Below, in pieces: positions 1 to 7,600 of a stretch of DNA of 16,508 nt. Source of the DNA: a bacterium. GTDB lineage: Bacteria > Zixibacteria > MSB-5A5 > GN15 > FEB-12. Position 1 is the first letter of the stretch, and every line of letters starts with the position of its first letter. The notes below the pieces were generated by a model. The model worked only from the letters and a program-made list of their open reading frames with translations, did not search any database and was not told the origin of the DNA. The DNA lies in contig DAOWIM010000016.1 of assembly GCA_030640905.1 (NCBI GenBank), positions 1 to 16,508 on the forward strand, written 5' to 3'. Both the position numbers and the translations under genes were made by a program.

Positions 1-195
1 GATTGTAAGCAACTGGTCAAAAGTATCAAAAAGGTGGAATGATGCCGGGCGATCCCGGAAGAACTGACTCAGATGAAAATCAAGATTGACGCCACTCTGC
101 TTGACAGCAAAATGATAGGTGGAGCGAGCGGGCTCAGCCAGACTTACCGGGCCCTGCCAGTTCTCGACGATGGTATTTTTTGTGCTCTGCAACAA
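1..195 (-). CDS. Unrecognised protein, 5' part only, overlapping xerD and running off the left edge
   Basis: On the minus strand an open frame with codon boundaries at 1-3 has no stop from inside the xerD 3' end to the window edge. The translation looks like real protein: it contains VENWQGPVSLAEPARSTYHF, then AVKQSGVNLDFHLSQFF and RDRPASFHLFDTFDQLL, with mixed hydrophobic and charged residues and C/T-rich third positions like its neighbours. No ATG gives a short overlap. The best starts are TTG at 193-195 or 190-192, preceded by a weak CGGG; an in-frame ATG at 244-246 lies deeper in xerD and has no clear ribosome site. The overlap with xerD is about 60 bases, suggesting translational coupling as last gene of this run. 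I recognise no family. The antisense frame 1-42 (ending SIKKVE, stop TGA) could instead be the tail of a plus-strand gene, but I find the minus frame more convincing because it stays open longer. Confidence 0.5.
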   Translation of the reverse strand, partial: MLQSTKNTIVENWQGPVSLAEPARSTYHFAVKQSGVNLDFHLSQFFRDRPASFHLFDTFDQLLTI

Positions 196-1045
196 TGTAA
201 TCCCGATCAATAGTCGTATATATCTGCGTTGTAGATATATCGGCATGACCGAGCATTTCTTGCACCACGCGCAAATCGGCTCCCCCTTCAAGCATATGGG
301 TGGCAAAAGAATGCCTAAAAGTGTGGGGTGTCACCGGTTTGCTGATTCCGGCCTGCCCGACCCGCTTTTTGACTATTTTCCATAATCCGGTTCGTGAGAA
401 TCGACCGCCGGTTCGCCCGCAGAAAAGGAAGTCTCCGGTAGTGCCTGACACAGGATCCGGTTTTTTGGCCAGATAGTCATCCAGAGCGCGCCGGGCAAAC
501 CCTCCCAGCGGCACCAGGCGCTGTTTCTCGCCTTTGCCGGTAACACGCACAAATCCAGCTTCAAACTCAATCGACGATAGTGTCAGGCCGATCAATTCTG
601 AAATCCGCAGACCGCAACCATATAGAAGTTCCAGAATCGCCCGATCCCTCCGCCCCAGTTGCGTGTCGATCTCAACGGCGTCAATGATAGCCGCCACTTC
701 CCCCGGCGACAGATAGTGAGGATGATAGCGCGATATTCTGGGCGCCCGAAGTGTCCCGAACGGATTGGTCGTAACAACCGTCTTCCCGTTGAGATATTGA
801 AAGAACTGTTTGAGGCTGGAAATCTTGCGAGCTATGGTGCTCGGTTTTCTTCCGAGATTCTGAAGATGCTCAAGATAGCGGCCTGCCTCTTTCGGCTCGA
901 TCCGCTTCAGATCAATCTTCCCCAAACTCTTTGCAAATTCGTTCAGATCGCGACGGTACGATGACAGCGAATTGACCGAGAGCCCTCGCTCCAGTTTGAG
1001 GTACTGTAGATAGTCTTCGATATGGAGATCAAGCGGTCCGTTCAT
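134..1045 (-). CDS. xerD: Site-specific tyrosine recombinase XerD
   Basis: Tyrosine recombinase of 303 residues, a normal length for Xer proteins, expected to act on the chromosome dimer resolution site dif as a XerC/XerD heterotetramer at the division septum. Residues about 5-90 are the SAM-like core-binding domain; 110-290 are the catalytic domain. The full catalytic set is visible: R147 in GCGLRISEL, K171 in TGKGEKQR, H241 and R244 in HTFRHSFATHMLEGGADL, H267 in MLGHADISTTQIYT and nucleophile Y276. The STTQIYT motif and the terminal EHKKYHRR resemble XerD more than XerC, although a single-Xer system cannot be excluded. The ATG lies 3 bases after the comF stop, so it is probably cotranscribed with comF. 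The 3' end overlaps the unrecognised CDS at the left edge. No integrase-type attachment site or mobile cargo is nearby, which supports a housekeeping recombinase. Confidence 0.9.
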   Translation of the reverse strand: MNGPLDLHIEDYLQYLKLERGLSVNSLSSYRRDLNEFAKSLGKIDLKRIEPKEAGRYLEHLQNLGRKPSTIARKISSLKQFFQYLNGKTVVTTNPFGTLRAPRISRYHPHYLSPGEVAAIIDAVEIDTQLGRRDRAILELLYGCGLRISELIGLTLSSIEFEAGFVRVTGKGEKQRLVPLGGFARRALDDYLAKKPDPVSGTTGDFLFCGRTGGRFSRTGLWKIVKKRVGQAGISKPVTPHTFRHSFATHMLEGGADLRVVQEMLGHADISTTQIYTTIDRDYIVAEHKKYHRRELAGPGKSG

Positions 1046-1048
1046 AGT

Positions 1049-1765
1049 TTACAATCCATGAGCGACTGAGATTGCCGCCACCGTTCGATAACCCGCACCA
1101 TCGAGAACTCTGCGGGCCTCCATCATTGTCGAGCCGGTGGTCACCACATCGTCAACAAGGATGACCCGTTCAGCCGTCTTTGCAGGTCGCGGTACGTTGA
1201 AGACACCCTTGATATTCTCCGCCCTCTTCTCAAACTTCTGATCAGCCTGAGGGCGACCTTTGACCAACCGCAACAAGATATCGTCGGCTACATCAATATC
1301 GAGAAGCGGCGCCAGACGCTGTGCCAACACTTGCGCCTGGTTGTAACCACGGGAATGCTCGCGTTCGGGATGCAGAGGGACCGGCACCAGCAAGGCTGCA
1401 TCAAACTCGGCAATACGGCTGCCAAACTGGACGACCAACTCTTCGGCAAACATCGTTGCAATCGACCTGATACCCTTGAACTTGAACTGGATGATTAGGT
1501 CCCGCAGAGGAGCAGTGTAGTTGCCCAGAGCAAAGAGCGTCAGAGATTGCTCACGGCACTCCGAACACAACGCGCCCGACGGCAGCATCTTGAAACAGCA
1601 TAAACAAATCGGGAATGAGAAACGGTCTATGCTCTTGAGGCAGCTATCGCATACTATCGACTTATTGTCAGTATAGGTCGAGCAGCCGAGACACAGTGGC
1701 GGAAACACAAAGTCAACGAGGCCACGGACCAGTTCAATTCGCAGGATGGCATCACGCAACGACAT
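1049..1765 (-). CDS. comF: ComF family phosphoribosyltransferase-like protein
   Basis: Protein of 238 residues, usual length for ComF/GntX. The N-terminal part holds cysteine pairs of a zinc finger: C25 and C28, C39 and C42, C54 and C57, C67 and C70. The C-terminal part is a type I phosphoribosyltransferase fold with the PRPP-binding loop VILVDDVVTTGST at about 201-213 and the family motif RGYNQAQVLAQ at 139-149. In naturally competent bacteria ComF helps single-stranded DNA uptake or processing in the cytoplasm, working with ComFA and PriA; elsewhere its role is unclear. No other competence gene is in the window, so competence should not be inferred from this alone. It sits 43 bases downstream of the permease and 3 bases upstream of xerD. 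The Shine-Dalgarno before the ATG is weak (a GAGAGGGG lies about 17 bases away), so the start is less certain than the domain assignment. Confidence 0.87.
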   Translation of the reverse strand: MSLRDAILRIELVRGLVDFVFPPLCLGCSTYTDNKSIVCDSCLKSIDRFSFPICLCCFKMLPSGALCSECREQSLTLFALGNYTAPLRDLIIQFKFKGIRSIATMFAEELVVQFGSRIAEFDAALLVPVPLHPEREHSRGYNQAQVLAQRLAPLLDIDVADDILLRLVKGRPQADQKFEKRAENIKGVFNVPRPAKTAERVILVDDVVTTGSTMMEARRVLDGAGYRTVAAISVAHGL

Positions 1766-1807
1766 AGATAAAAGAAAGTCGCGGCCCCTCTCAGATTCAA
1801 GATAAAT

Positions 1808-2863
1808 CTACACCCGCCGCCACAGAATTCTCTTGAGTGAATACAGAACTATCAGCAGCAGCAGAAAAGTCGCCGCCGCAGAGTTGTAAAATGCATCGCC
1901 ATGTTCCATCGTCGCAACTCGGTACATATTGGAGAGATCGAACCAGGAATAAATGTAATCGGCGGCAATCCCACATACGATGGCAACAACAACGATCGAC
2001 GTCAGGTACCGCACCATCGACCAACCTTTCAGCATCTGCGCCACAACCGTCAGAGAAGCCAAGTTTGTAGCCGGGCCAACCATTAGAAAAACAAGAACCG
2101 CTCCCGGTGAAAAACCGATAGCCAACAGGGCTGCCGCCAGCGGTGTTGACGAGGTCGCACAGATGTACAACGGCACACCGATAATAATCGCCCCGAGGTA
2201 ACCACCCCATCCGGCCATGAGACTCTCCGGCAGCACCAACATATCCGTTCCAAGGACGACTGCCACAAGACCAGCGACAAGATAGCCAAATAATAGATAC
2301 GAGGCCAGATCGGACAGCAAGTCGGTAAAGGCATATTTGATCCCGCCACCAAGACGAGCGATCAGTGATTGCGCAGGAGGTTCTGCCGGGGAGGAACTGC
2401 AACAACATCCCATAGCCTCAACCGGCTCCGCAATGACGGGCAACTCGGGCTGACCGCTGGCCTTCTCCCAGAATCCGGCAACTGTGGCCGACAGGAACGC
2501 GGTCAGGGGGCGTGCGACTGTCAGAATGGGATCAGTCAACGAGTAGGTCAACATGATCGAATCTACTCCCGACTCTGGGGTCGAGATCAAAAACGATACT
2601 GTCGCGCCACGACTTACTCCGGAACGATGTAGCTCTTTTGCCACTGGCAAGACCGAACAGGAACAAAGTGGCAGCGGGACGCCAAGAAGAGCGGCACGGA
2701 TGACATCAGATTTGCGCCCGTGTCCAAGGAGCCGACCGATGTTTTTTTCATTGAGGAATACATGCAACAGCCCGGCCAGCGTAAGCCCAACTATCAAAAG
2801 GAAGGCCGAATCAACCAGCATATCCCAAGTTGCTCCGGCCCAGTTTTCTACAAACGGAAGCAT
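1808..2863 (-). CDS. SO_0444-type Cu/Zn efflux permease (DUF318/ArsP_1 superfamily)
   Basis: Integral membrane protein of 351 residues with about eight to ten hydrophobic segments. It carries the superfamily hallmarks in two pseudo-repeated halves: VPLPLCSCSVLPVA around 62-75 (CSC at 67-69) with STPESGVDS at 94-102, and VPLYICATSSTPLAAALL near 230-247 followed by VGPATN at 262-267. A central hydrophilic loop holds a triple cysteine followed by serines (CCCSSS, 153-158), a feature of the SO_0444 branch, annotated as a copper/zinc exporter; the related ArsP branch exports organoarsenicals. The metal and direction of transport are inferred from family, not from this sequence. The start ATG has AGG five bases upstream and follows the TPR-protein stop by 6 bases, so the two are almost certainly one transcript. 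No metal-responsive regulator is visible nearby. Confidence 0.82.
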   Translation of the reverse strand: MLPFVENWAGATWDMLVDSAFLLIVGLTLAGLLHVFLNEKNIGRLLGHGRKSDVIRAALLGVPLPLCSCSVLPVAKELHRSGVSRGATVSFLISTPESGVDSIMLTYSLTDPILTVARPLTAFLSATVAGFWEKASGQPELPVIAEPVEAMGCCCSSSPAEPPAQSLIARLGGGIKYAFTDLLSDLASYLLFGYLVAGLVAVVLGTDMLVLPESLMAGWGGYLGAIIIGVPLYICATSSTPLAAALLAIGFSPGAVLVFLMVGPATNLASLTVVAQMLKGWSMVRYLTSIVVVAIVCGIAADYIYSWFDLSNMYRVATMEHGDAFYNSAAATFLLLLIVLYSLKRILWRRV

Positions 2864-2869
2864 GACTAC

Positions 2870-3544
2870 CTACGGGCGCGCCACCGCTTCTTCAAGTTGT
2901 TTGATATAATCCCGAGCCGCATCTGCCTGACCTCCCGAAGGCTTATTTTTCAAATACTGCTGGAAATATGCCTTGGAAGAATCGAACTGGTTGGTCGTAA
3001 AGTACACAATTCCAAGGTTGAAATTGGCGACCTTGTGCTCGGGGTGGTTGGCAAGGACGTTCTTGAATTCCTCCGCCGCCCGATTGGCCAGCCCCATTCC
3101 ATGCAGACAAGCAGCAAAGTCGGTGCGAACATCGGGAGAAGAACCATCAATTACCAGCGCCCGGCGATAACACTCGGCAGCCAATGCGAAATTGCGGTCA
3201 TCCATACTGTGGTTGCCTGTGTTGACCAGACCAGCATAGTCGGTCGGCAGGTCAGGCATGGAAGCACCCATACCGCCCATGTCGGCTCCATTATGGGGAG
3301 AATCGATCGTCACCTGTGATGGAGGATCCGGCTGCATCGACTGGTACACAAAAAACGCCACGATCACCACCGCCAACGCCGCCACGACAATGAGCAGGTG
3401 GTTGCGAGCGGCTTTTTGCTGCTCCTTGGCAGACAGTTTTTTTGAAGCCGGACTTTTCCCTCTCAGCGGTGCGCCACACTCTGGACAAAACTTGACCCTG
3501 GCATCTATCTGTGCCGAGCACGAAGAACAAGCGATTGATTTCAT
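2870..3544 (-). CDS. Zinc-ribbon, single-TM, TPR-repeat membrane protein
   Basis: I start at the ATG at 3542-3544 (224 residues) rather than the longer frame to 3643, because an AAGGGA lies 10 bases upstream and this start places the zinc ribbon at the N-terminus as usual. The ribbon has Cys at 6, 9, 20 and 23 (CSSC and CPECG). A basic, polar linker (30-48) precedes a transmembrane helix at about 50-67. After a Gly/Met-rich spacer, residues about 105-215 form roughly three TPR helices pairs, with motifs such as AAECYRRALVIDG, AAEEFKNVLANHP and ANFNLGIVYF. The topology predicts a cytoplasmic ribbon and external TPRs acting as protein-protein scaffold. First gene of the left operon, with a candidate promoter at 3580-3607. 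The precise function is unknown; close linkage to the metal permease may or may not be functional. Confidence 0.8.
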   Translation of the reverse strand: MKSIACSSCSAQIDARVKFCPECGAPLRGKSPASKKLSAKEQQKAARNHLLIVVAALAVVIVAFFVYQSMQPDPPSQVTIDSPHNGADMGGMGASMPDLPTDYAGLVNTGNHSMDDRNFALAAECYRRALVIDGSSPDVRTDFAACLHGMGLANRAAEEFKNVLANHPEHKVANFNLGIVYFTTNQFDSSKAYFQQYLKNKPSGGQADAARDYIKQLEEAVARP

Positions 3545-3579
3545 GTCGAAAATATCCCTTTCAGCTTGGTATTGACACC

Positions 3580-3607
3580 AATATAGACCAAATTTGTACA
3601 GGCGCAA
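3580..3607 (-). promoter_or_regulatory. Candidate sigma-70-type promoter for the TPR/permease/comF/xerD run
   Basis: Read on the minus strand, TTGCGC (3607-3602) is followed after 16 bases by TATATT (3585-3580). This would start transcription near 3573 and give a leader of about 30 bases before the ATG at 3544. It is found by eye only; the -35 element is weak. Confidence 0.4.
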
Positions 3608-3636
3608 ACGGTATTTGGCCATATCCAATTTCGCCG

Positions 3637-3665
3637 GTGACACCAGCGTGACAATTGTCTATATT
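3637..3665 (+). promoter_or_regulatory. Candidate promoter for the M28 peptidase gene
   Basis: GTGACA (3637-3642) and TATATT (3660-3665) are separated by 17 bases, each one mismatch from the sigma-70 consensus. The start would be near 3672. A good Shine-Dalgarno AAAGGA follows at 3693-3698, 7 bases before the ATG. It lies back to back with the minus-strand candidate promoter at 3580-3607, as expected in this 161-base divergent spacer. Confidence 0.5.
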
Positions 3666-3705
3666 CATCGCGTTTATTATCTCAATATCTTGAAAGGATT
3701 TTTTT

Positions 3706-5424
3706 ATGCGAAGACAGCTCTTCACAATTGCGGTGACTCTTACCATTCTTACCGGAGCCACTTTTGCCTCAGAAACAATCTACAAGATCACACCCGATTC
3801 CGTTGAAAAGCACATAGCAGTTCTCGCCCATGATTCGTTGGAAGGTCGGCAGGTTGGTGAAATTGGAGAATGGAAAGCTGCCCAGTACATCAAGGGCATC
3901 TTCCAGAGTATTGAACTCGAGCCGAAAGGTGATGACAGCACTTACCTGCAATCGTGCAACTTCATAAAACGAATCGATCTGGGCGCAAAGAATCGGTTGA
4001 CTGTCAATGGAGTTGAACTGGAGATCGAAGAAGAGTTCCTCCCGATGCTGCAGTCGGCATCAACATCGTTTGACTTCTCCGAAGTTGTCTGGGTCGATTA
4101 CGGTATCAAGATGGAGGAGGACGATGGTGCGTATGATGATTACGAGAACAAAGATATCGAAGGGAAAGCTGTTCTGGTTAAGCGCTTTGCGCCAAGCTCG
4201 GAGGATAACCCCCACATTGATTTCGAGAAATACGAATCACTCACAAACAAGATCAACACTGCTATAAAACTGGGCGCCGCCGGTATCTTCTTTATCACAC
4301 CGGAGAACGAAAATGACACTCTCATGGCTGTAGGACCGGCACGTATCAACCCGAAGGACATTCCAATTGTTCTCCTGCGACGCAAGGGTCTCCAGAAATT
4401 GGGGCTTGATCTTAACAAACCGCTGATCACATCAGCTACTGGGGAAACCGAACTTGTCAAGACCCGCGATACAGCCTACAACGTTGTTGGTTACATACCG
4501 GGTAACACTAACAGCACGATCATTATCGGCGCCCACTATGACCATCTTGGTTGGGGCAGCTCTGCTTCGCATTACACCGGTAAAGAGCCAATGATTCACA
4601 ACGGGGCCGATGACAACGGCTCAGGTACGGCCGCCATACTCGAACTAGCCCGGCACTATGCATCACGCAGCGAGCAATTGAACTATTCGGTCCTGTTTAT
4701 CGCTTTTTCCGGTGAAGAGGAAGGTCTGATTGGTTCAAAACACTTCGCCAGTCATATGACTATTGACTCGTCGAAAGTTCGCATGATGATTAATCTGGAT
4801 ATGATCGGTCGGATGCGGGAACAGGACAACGGTCTGGTCGTTTTCGGTGTTGGCACCTGTGCGGCATTTAAGAACTACTTTGACTCACTCAGCTATGACG
4901 ACATCAAGTTGACCGTCATCGAAGGTGGTATCGGACCGTCGGATCACACCGCCTTTTACAATCGCAAGATACCCGTGATGTTCTTCTTTACCGGAGCCCA
5001 CGAGGATTACCACAAGCCATCCGATGATATCGACAAGATTGACTTTAACGGTATTGTGCAGGTTTCCCATGTTGTGACCGATGCGATTGATTACTTCGAC
5101 TCCTTTACCGGCGAACTGGCCTTCCAGAGGACCAAAGACGAAAAGAGTTCGCGTCGTCGTGGACGTTACTCGGTGACTTTTGGAATCATGCCCGATTACG
5201 TCTACGAGGGAGTCGGCCTTCGTGCCGATGGTGTCATACCTGATCGACCGGGCGACAAAGCTGGTATGTTGGATGGCGACGTGGTTGTGAAGATGGGTAA
5301 ATACGAAATCGGCGACATTTACGACTACATGGACGCTCTGGGCAAATTCCGTAAGGGCGACACCTGTGCTGTACTTGTAGATCGCAATGGTGAGCAAGTC
5401 AACTTGCAGGTCATCTTTGAATAG
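3706..5424 (+). CDS. Secreted M28 family zinc exopeptidase with PA and PDZ domains
   Basis: Protein of 572 residues. A Sec signal peptide is clear (basic MRRQ, hydrophobic core, likely cleavage after TFA near 21). Residues about 100-250 form a PA-like insert domain. The M28 catalytic core spans about 255-465 with all cocatalytic zinc ligands: H277 and base D279 in GAHYDHLG, D303 in GADDNGSGTAA, E337/E338 in FSGEEEGLIGS, D365 in INLDMIGRM, and H436 in EDYHKPSDD. Residues about 486-572 form a PDZ-like domain (GIMPDYVYEGVGLRADGV, PGDKAGMLDGDVVVKMG). It probably trims N-terminal residues from peptides in the periplasm or outside the cell, the PDZ domain binding substrates or partners. It is monocistronic, convergent with the relA operon 26 bases away, with no recognisable terminator between them. 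Substrate preference (aminopeptidase, glutaminyl cyclase-like or carboxypeptidase) cannot be told from sequence. Confidence 0.9.
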   Translation: MRRQLFTIAVTLTILTGATFASETIYKITPDSVEKHIAVLAHDSLEGRQVGEIGEWKAAQYIKGIFQSIELEPKGDDSTYLQSCNFIKRIDLGAKNRLTVNGVELEIEEEFLPMLQSASTSFDFSEVVWVDYGIKMEEDDGAYDDYENKDIEGKAVLVKRFAPSSEDNPHIDFEKYESLTNKINTAIKLGAAGIFFITPENENDTLMAVGPARINPKDIPIVLLRRKGLQKLGLDLNKPLITSATGETELVKTRDTAYNVVGYIPGNTNSTIIIGAHYDHLGWGSSASHYTGKEPMIHNGADDNGSGTAAILELARHYASRSEQLNYSVLFIAFSGEEEGLIGSKHFASHMTIDSSKVRMMINLDMIGRMREQDNGLVVFGVGTCAAFKNYFDSLSYDDIKLTVIEGGIGPSDHTAFYNRKIPVMFFFTGAHEDYHKPSDDIDKIDFNGIVQVSHVVTDAIDYFDSFTGELAFQRTKDEKSSRRRGRYSVTFGIMPDYVYEGVGLRADGVIPDRPGDKAGMLDGDVVVKMGKYEIGDIYDYMDALGKFRKGDTCAVLVDRNGEQVNLQVIFE

Positions 5425-5450
5425 ATGTTGCAGAGAAGTTTCGTGACCTG

Positions 5451-7595
5451 TTATTGCTCAGAGCGACTATCGACACCGCGAGCGCGAACAACGGAGAGAA
5501 CACCTTTCACCTTCCGTACTTTATCAATGATACGGTTTAGGTGCGACAGGCTGGAAACTTCAACCACAAACTTACCCAGCGCTGTTGAATCCTGAGCGCG
5601 CATCTCAGCCGCGCGAAGATTGGTGTCTGAATCGGAGATCACTTCGGTGATATCCCGCAGAATATTCTTGCGGTCTTCTACGACCATATCAAGTTGAACG
5701 ATAAACGACTGTCCTCTGGCCGTATCCCAGCTAACATCGATCCGCCTCTCCGGGTTCTGCATCTGCAGGTCAATAGCGATGGGACACTCTGCGCTGTGAA
5801 TAGTCACCCCGCGCCCCCGCGTAATGAAGCCGATAATATCTTCTCCCGGCACCGGCTGGCAACATCCCCCAAACCGGAACATCATGTTATCCATCCCGTG
5901 AACTTTGATCCCCTTGTCGCCACGGATTCTCTCGATTACCCGACTGACAAACCCGGTTTCTTCCTTCTCGGGTTCCGGAGCGATCAGGTTAAGCGCAGCG
6001 CGTGCCGTTGTCGAACCGTTGCCGATAGCCGCCAGCAGGTCCTCCACCGATTTTCTATTGAGCTGCTCGGCAACGCCCTGGAGTTCGTCGTCCGGAGGCA
6101 TCTTTACATGTTCGGACCGAAGCTTGCGCGCAAGAATCTCCCGCCCCAACCGTACCGAGCTTTCAAATCCGGCCTTCTTCAGCCAGCGTCGTATTTTGGA
6201 GCGGGCACTTGATGTCGTAGTCAATTTCAGCCAGTCGTGGGATGGTGTTCGATTGGCGTTGGTGATAATCTCCACAGTATCGCCGGACTTCAATTTCGTA
6301 GAGAGAGGTTGCAGCCGAGTATTGATCTTGGCGCCGGCACAATGAATCCCAACTTCGGTATGAATTTGAAAGGCGAAATCCAGCGGCCCCGCTCCTTTGG
6401 GAAGATGAATGAGTTTCCCCTCGGGCGTGAATACAAAAATGTCCTCGGAGAAAAGGTCGATCCGAAGGTACTCAAGAAATTCGGAAGGGTTTGTCATGTC
6501 GCGTTGCCATTCCAGAACATCCCGCAACCAGACCATCTGCCGATCCGAACGACTCATCTGCTGACGTCCCTCTTTGTAAAGCCAGTGGGCAGCGATACCG
6601 TTTTCGGCAACATGGTGCATCTGATGAGTCCGAATCTGAATCTCTACTGAACGAGTTTGCGGACCAAAGACAGTTGTGTGCAACGATCGATAACCGTTCG
6701 GTTTTGGGTTGGCCATGTAATCATGAAAACGATCGGCCACCGGTTTCCACATGGCATGTAGAATCCCGAGAGCGTGATAACACTCGCGCTCCGTGTTGAC
6801 GATTACACGAATCGCAAAGAGGTCATAAATCTGCTCAAACGGAACGCCGCGCATCTGTATCTTGCGATGTATCGAGTCAAGATGCTTGGCCCGACCATAC
6901 ACTGTAGCAGCGATACCATCCTCCGCCAGAGCTTCCTTGATTGGCCCCACGACTTCATCAATGTATGCCTCGCGCTCATCCTTGCGCTCTTTGATCCGTT
7001 CAGCAATATCAAAAAAGACTTCCGGCTCGAGATATTTCAGCGAGAGGTCTTCCAACTCGACCTTAGTCCGGGCCATTCCAAAACGGTGAGCAAGCGGACA
7101 ATAAACATCGCGCGTTTCCTGTGCGATCCTTTTCCGTCGCTCCGGTGGCAGATGCTCAAGCGTTCGCATATTATGAAGACGGTCGGCCAACTTGATAAGA
7201 ATGACACGGATGTCTCGCGCCATTGACAAAAGCATCTTGCGAAAATACTCGACCTGCTGTTCTTCACGCGACGAAAAATGAACCATACCGATCTTGGTCA
7301 CTCCATCGACCAACTCGGCTACTTCATCACCAAAGTCGCGTCTCAGTTCCTCAAGCCCGACCTCGGTATCTTCAACAATGTCATGCACCAGTCCCGCTGC
7401 AATGGTAGCAGAGTCGAGGTGCTGCTCGGCAAGAATGAACGCCACTTCCAGACAATGTTCAACATACGGCTCACCCGACTGACGCTTCTGTCCCTGATGA
7501 GCGTTATCGGAGAACTCATACGCTTTCCGAATCAGGGGGATGTTGACGTTCGCATTGAACGACTCAATCCGTATGATAAACTCAGCAAGATTCAT
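5451..7595 (-). CDS. relA: Bifunctional (p)ppGpp synthetase/hydrolase (RelA/SpoT homologue, Rsh)
   Basis: Protein of 714 residues with the full long-RSH layout. The HD hydrolase domain (about 20-180) has R38, H47, the H71-D72 pair in GLVHDIVEDT, E75/D76 and N142 in KLADRLHNMRTL, so hydrolysis should be active. The synthetase domain (about 230-345) shows GRAKHLDSIHRK, D258 in YDLFAIR, Y302 in PKPNGYRSLHTTVFG and E318 in VEIQIRT, so synthesis should also be active. TGS domain at about 385-445 (DIFVFTPEGKLIHLPKGA), a conserved-cysteine region with GGCCQPVPGEDIIGFITRG at 576-594 and HSAEC at 600-604, and a C-terminal ACT domain at about 630-710. It makes and degrades the stringent-response alarmone in response to amino-acid starvation at the ribosome. 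It is the last gene of the msbA-glycosyltransferase operon; its ATG lies 5 bases after the GT9 stop, whose TAG sits within a TTAGGG that could serve as ribosome site. The symbol rsh would fit equally well. Confidence 0.95.
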   Translation of the reverse strand: MNLAEFIIRIESFNANVNIPLIRKAYEFSDNAHQGQKRQSGEPYVEHCLEVAFILAEQHLDSATIAAGLVHDIVEDTEVGLEELRRDFGDEVAELVDGVTKIGMVHFSSREEQQVEYFRKMLLSMARDIRVILIKLADRLHNMRTLEHLPPERRKRIAQETRDVYCPLAHRFGMARTKVELEDLSLKYLEPEVFFDIAERIKERKDEREAYIDEVVGPIKEALAEDGIAATVYGRAKHLDSIHRKIQMRGVPFEQIYDLFAIRVIVNTERECYHALGILHAMWKPVADRFHDYMANPKPNGYRSLHTTVFGPQTRSVEIQIRTHQMHHVAENGIAAHWLYKEGRQQMSRSDRQMVWLRDVLEWQRDMTNPSEFLEYLRIDLFSEDIFVFTPEGKLIHLPKGAGPLDFAFQIHTEVGIHCAGAKINTRLQPLSTKLKSGDTVEIITNANRTPSHDWLKLTTTSSARSKIRRWLKKAGFESSVRLGREILARKLRSEHVKMPPDDELQGVAEQLNRKSVEDLLAAIGNGSTTARAALNLIAPEPEKEETGFVSRVIERIRGDKGIKVHGMDNMMFRFGGCCQPVPGEDIIGFITRGRGVTIHSAECPIAIDLQMQNPERRIDVSWDTARGQSFIVQLDMVVEDRKNILRDITEVISDSDTNLRAAEMRAQDSTALGKFVVEVSSLSHLNRIIDKVRKVKGVLSVVRARGVDSRSEQ

Positions 7596-7600
7596 TGGCC

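Noticed and set aside
73..216. Plus-strand frame of 47 residues beginning MKIKIDATLLDSKMIGG.
   Set aside because: No ribosome site, and it overlaps the xerD 3' end antisense; the minus-strand frame in the same place is more protein-like.
134..1045. Tyrosine recombinase as integrase of a genomic island.
   Set aside because: It matches XerD in length and motifs, lies in an operon with comF, and there is no tRNA, attachment repeat or cargo around it.
1797..2408. Long minus-strand frame of 203 residues rich in Cys, Trp and Gly.
   Set aside because: It overlaps the permease gene in another frame and has no family pattern; it is a shadow of that gene.
4885..5397. 170-residue minus-strand frame opposite the M28 peptidase.
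   Set aside because: Antisense shadow of the clearly coding PDZ and catalytic region; no ribosome site or recognisable motif.
5694..6212. 172-residue plus-strand frame opposite relA.
   Set aside because: It is antisense to the conserved ACT and cysteine regions of relA and has no protein-like motif.
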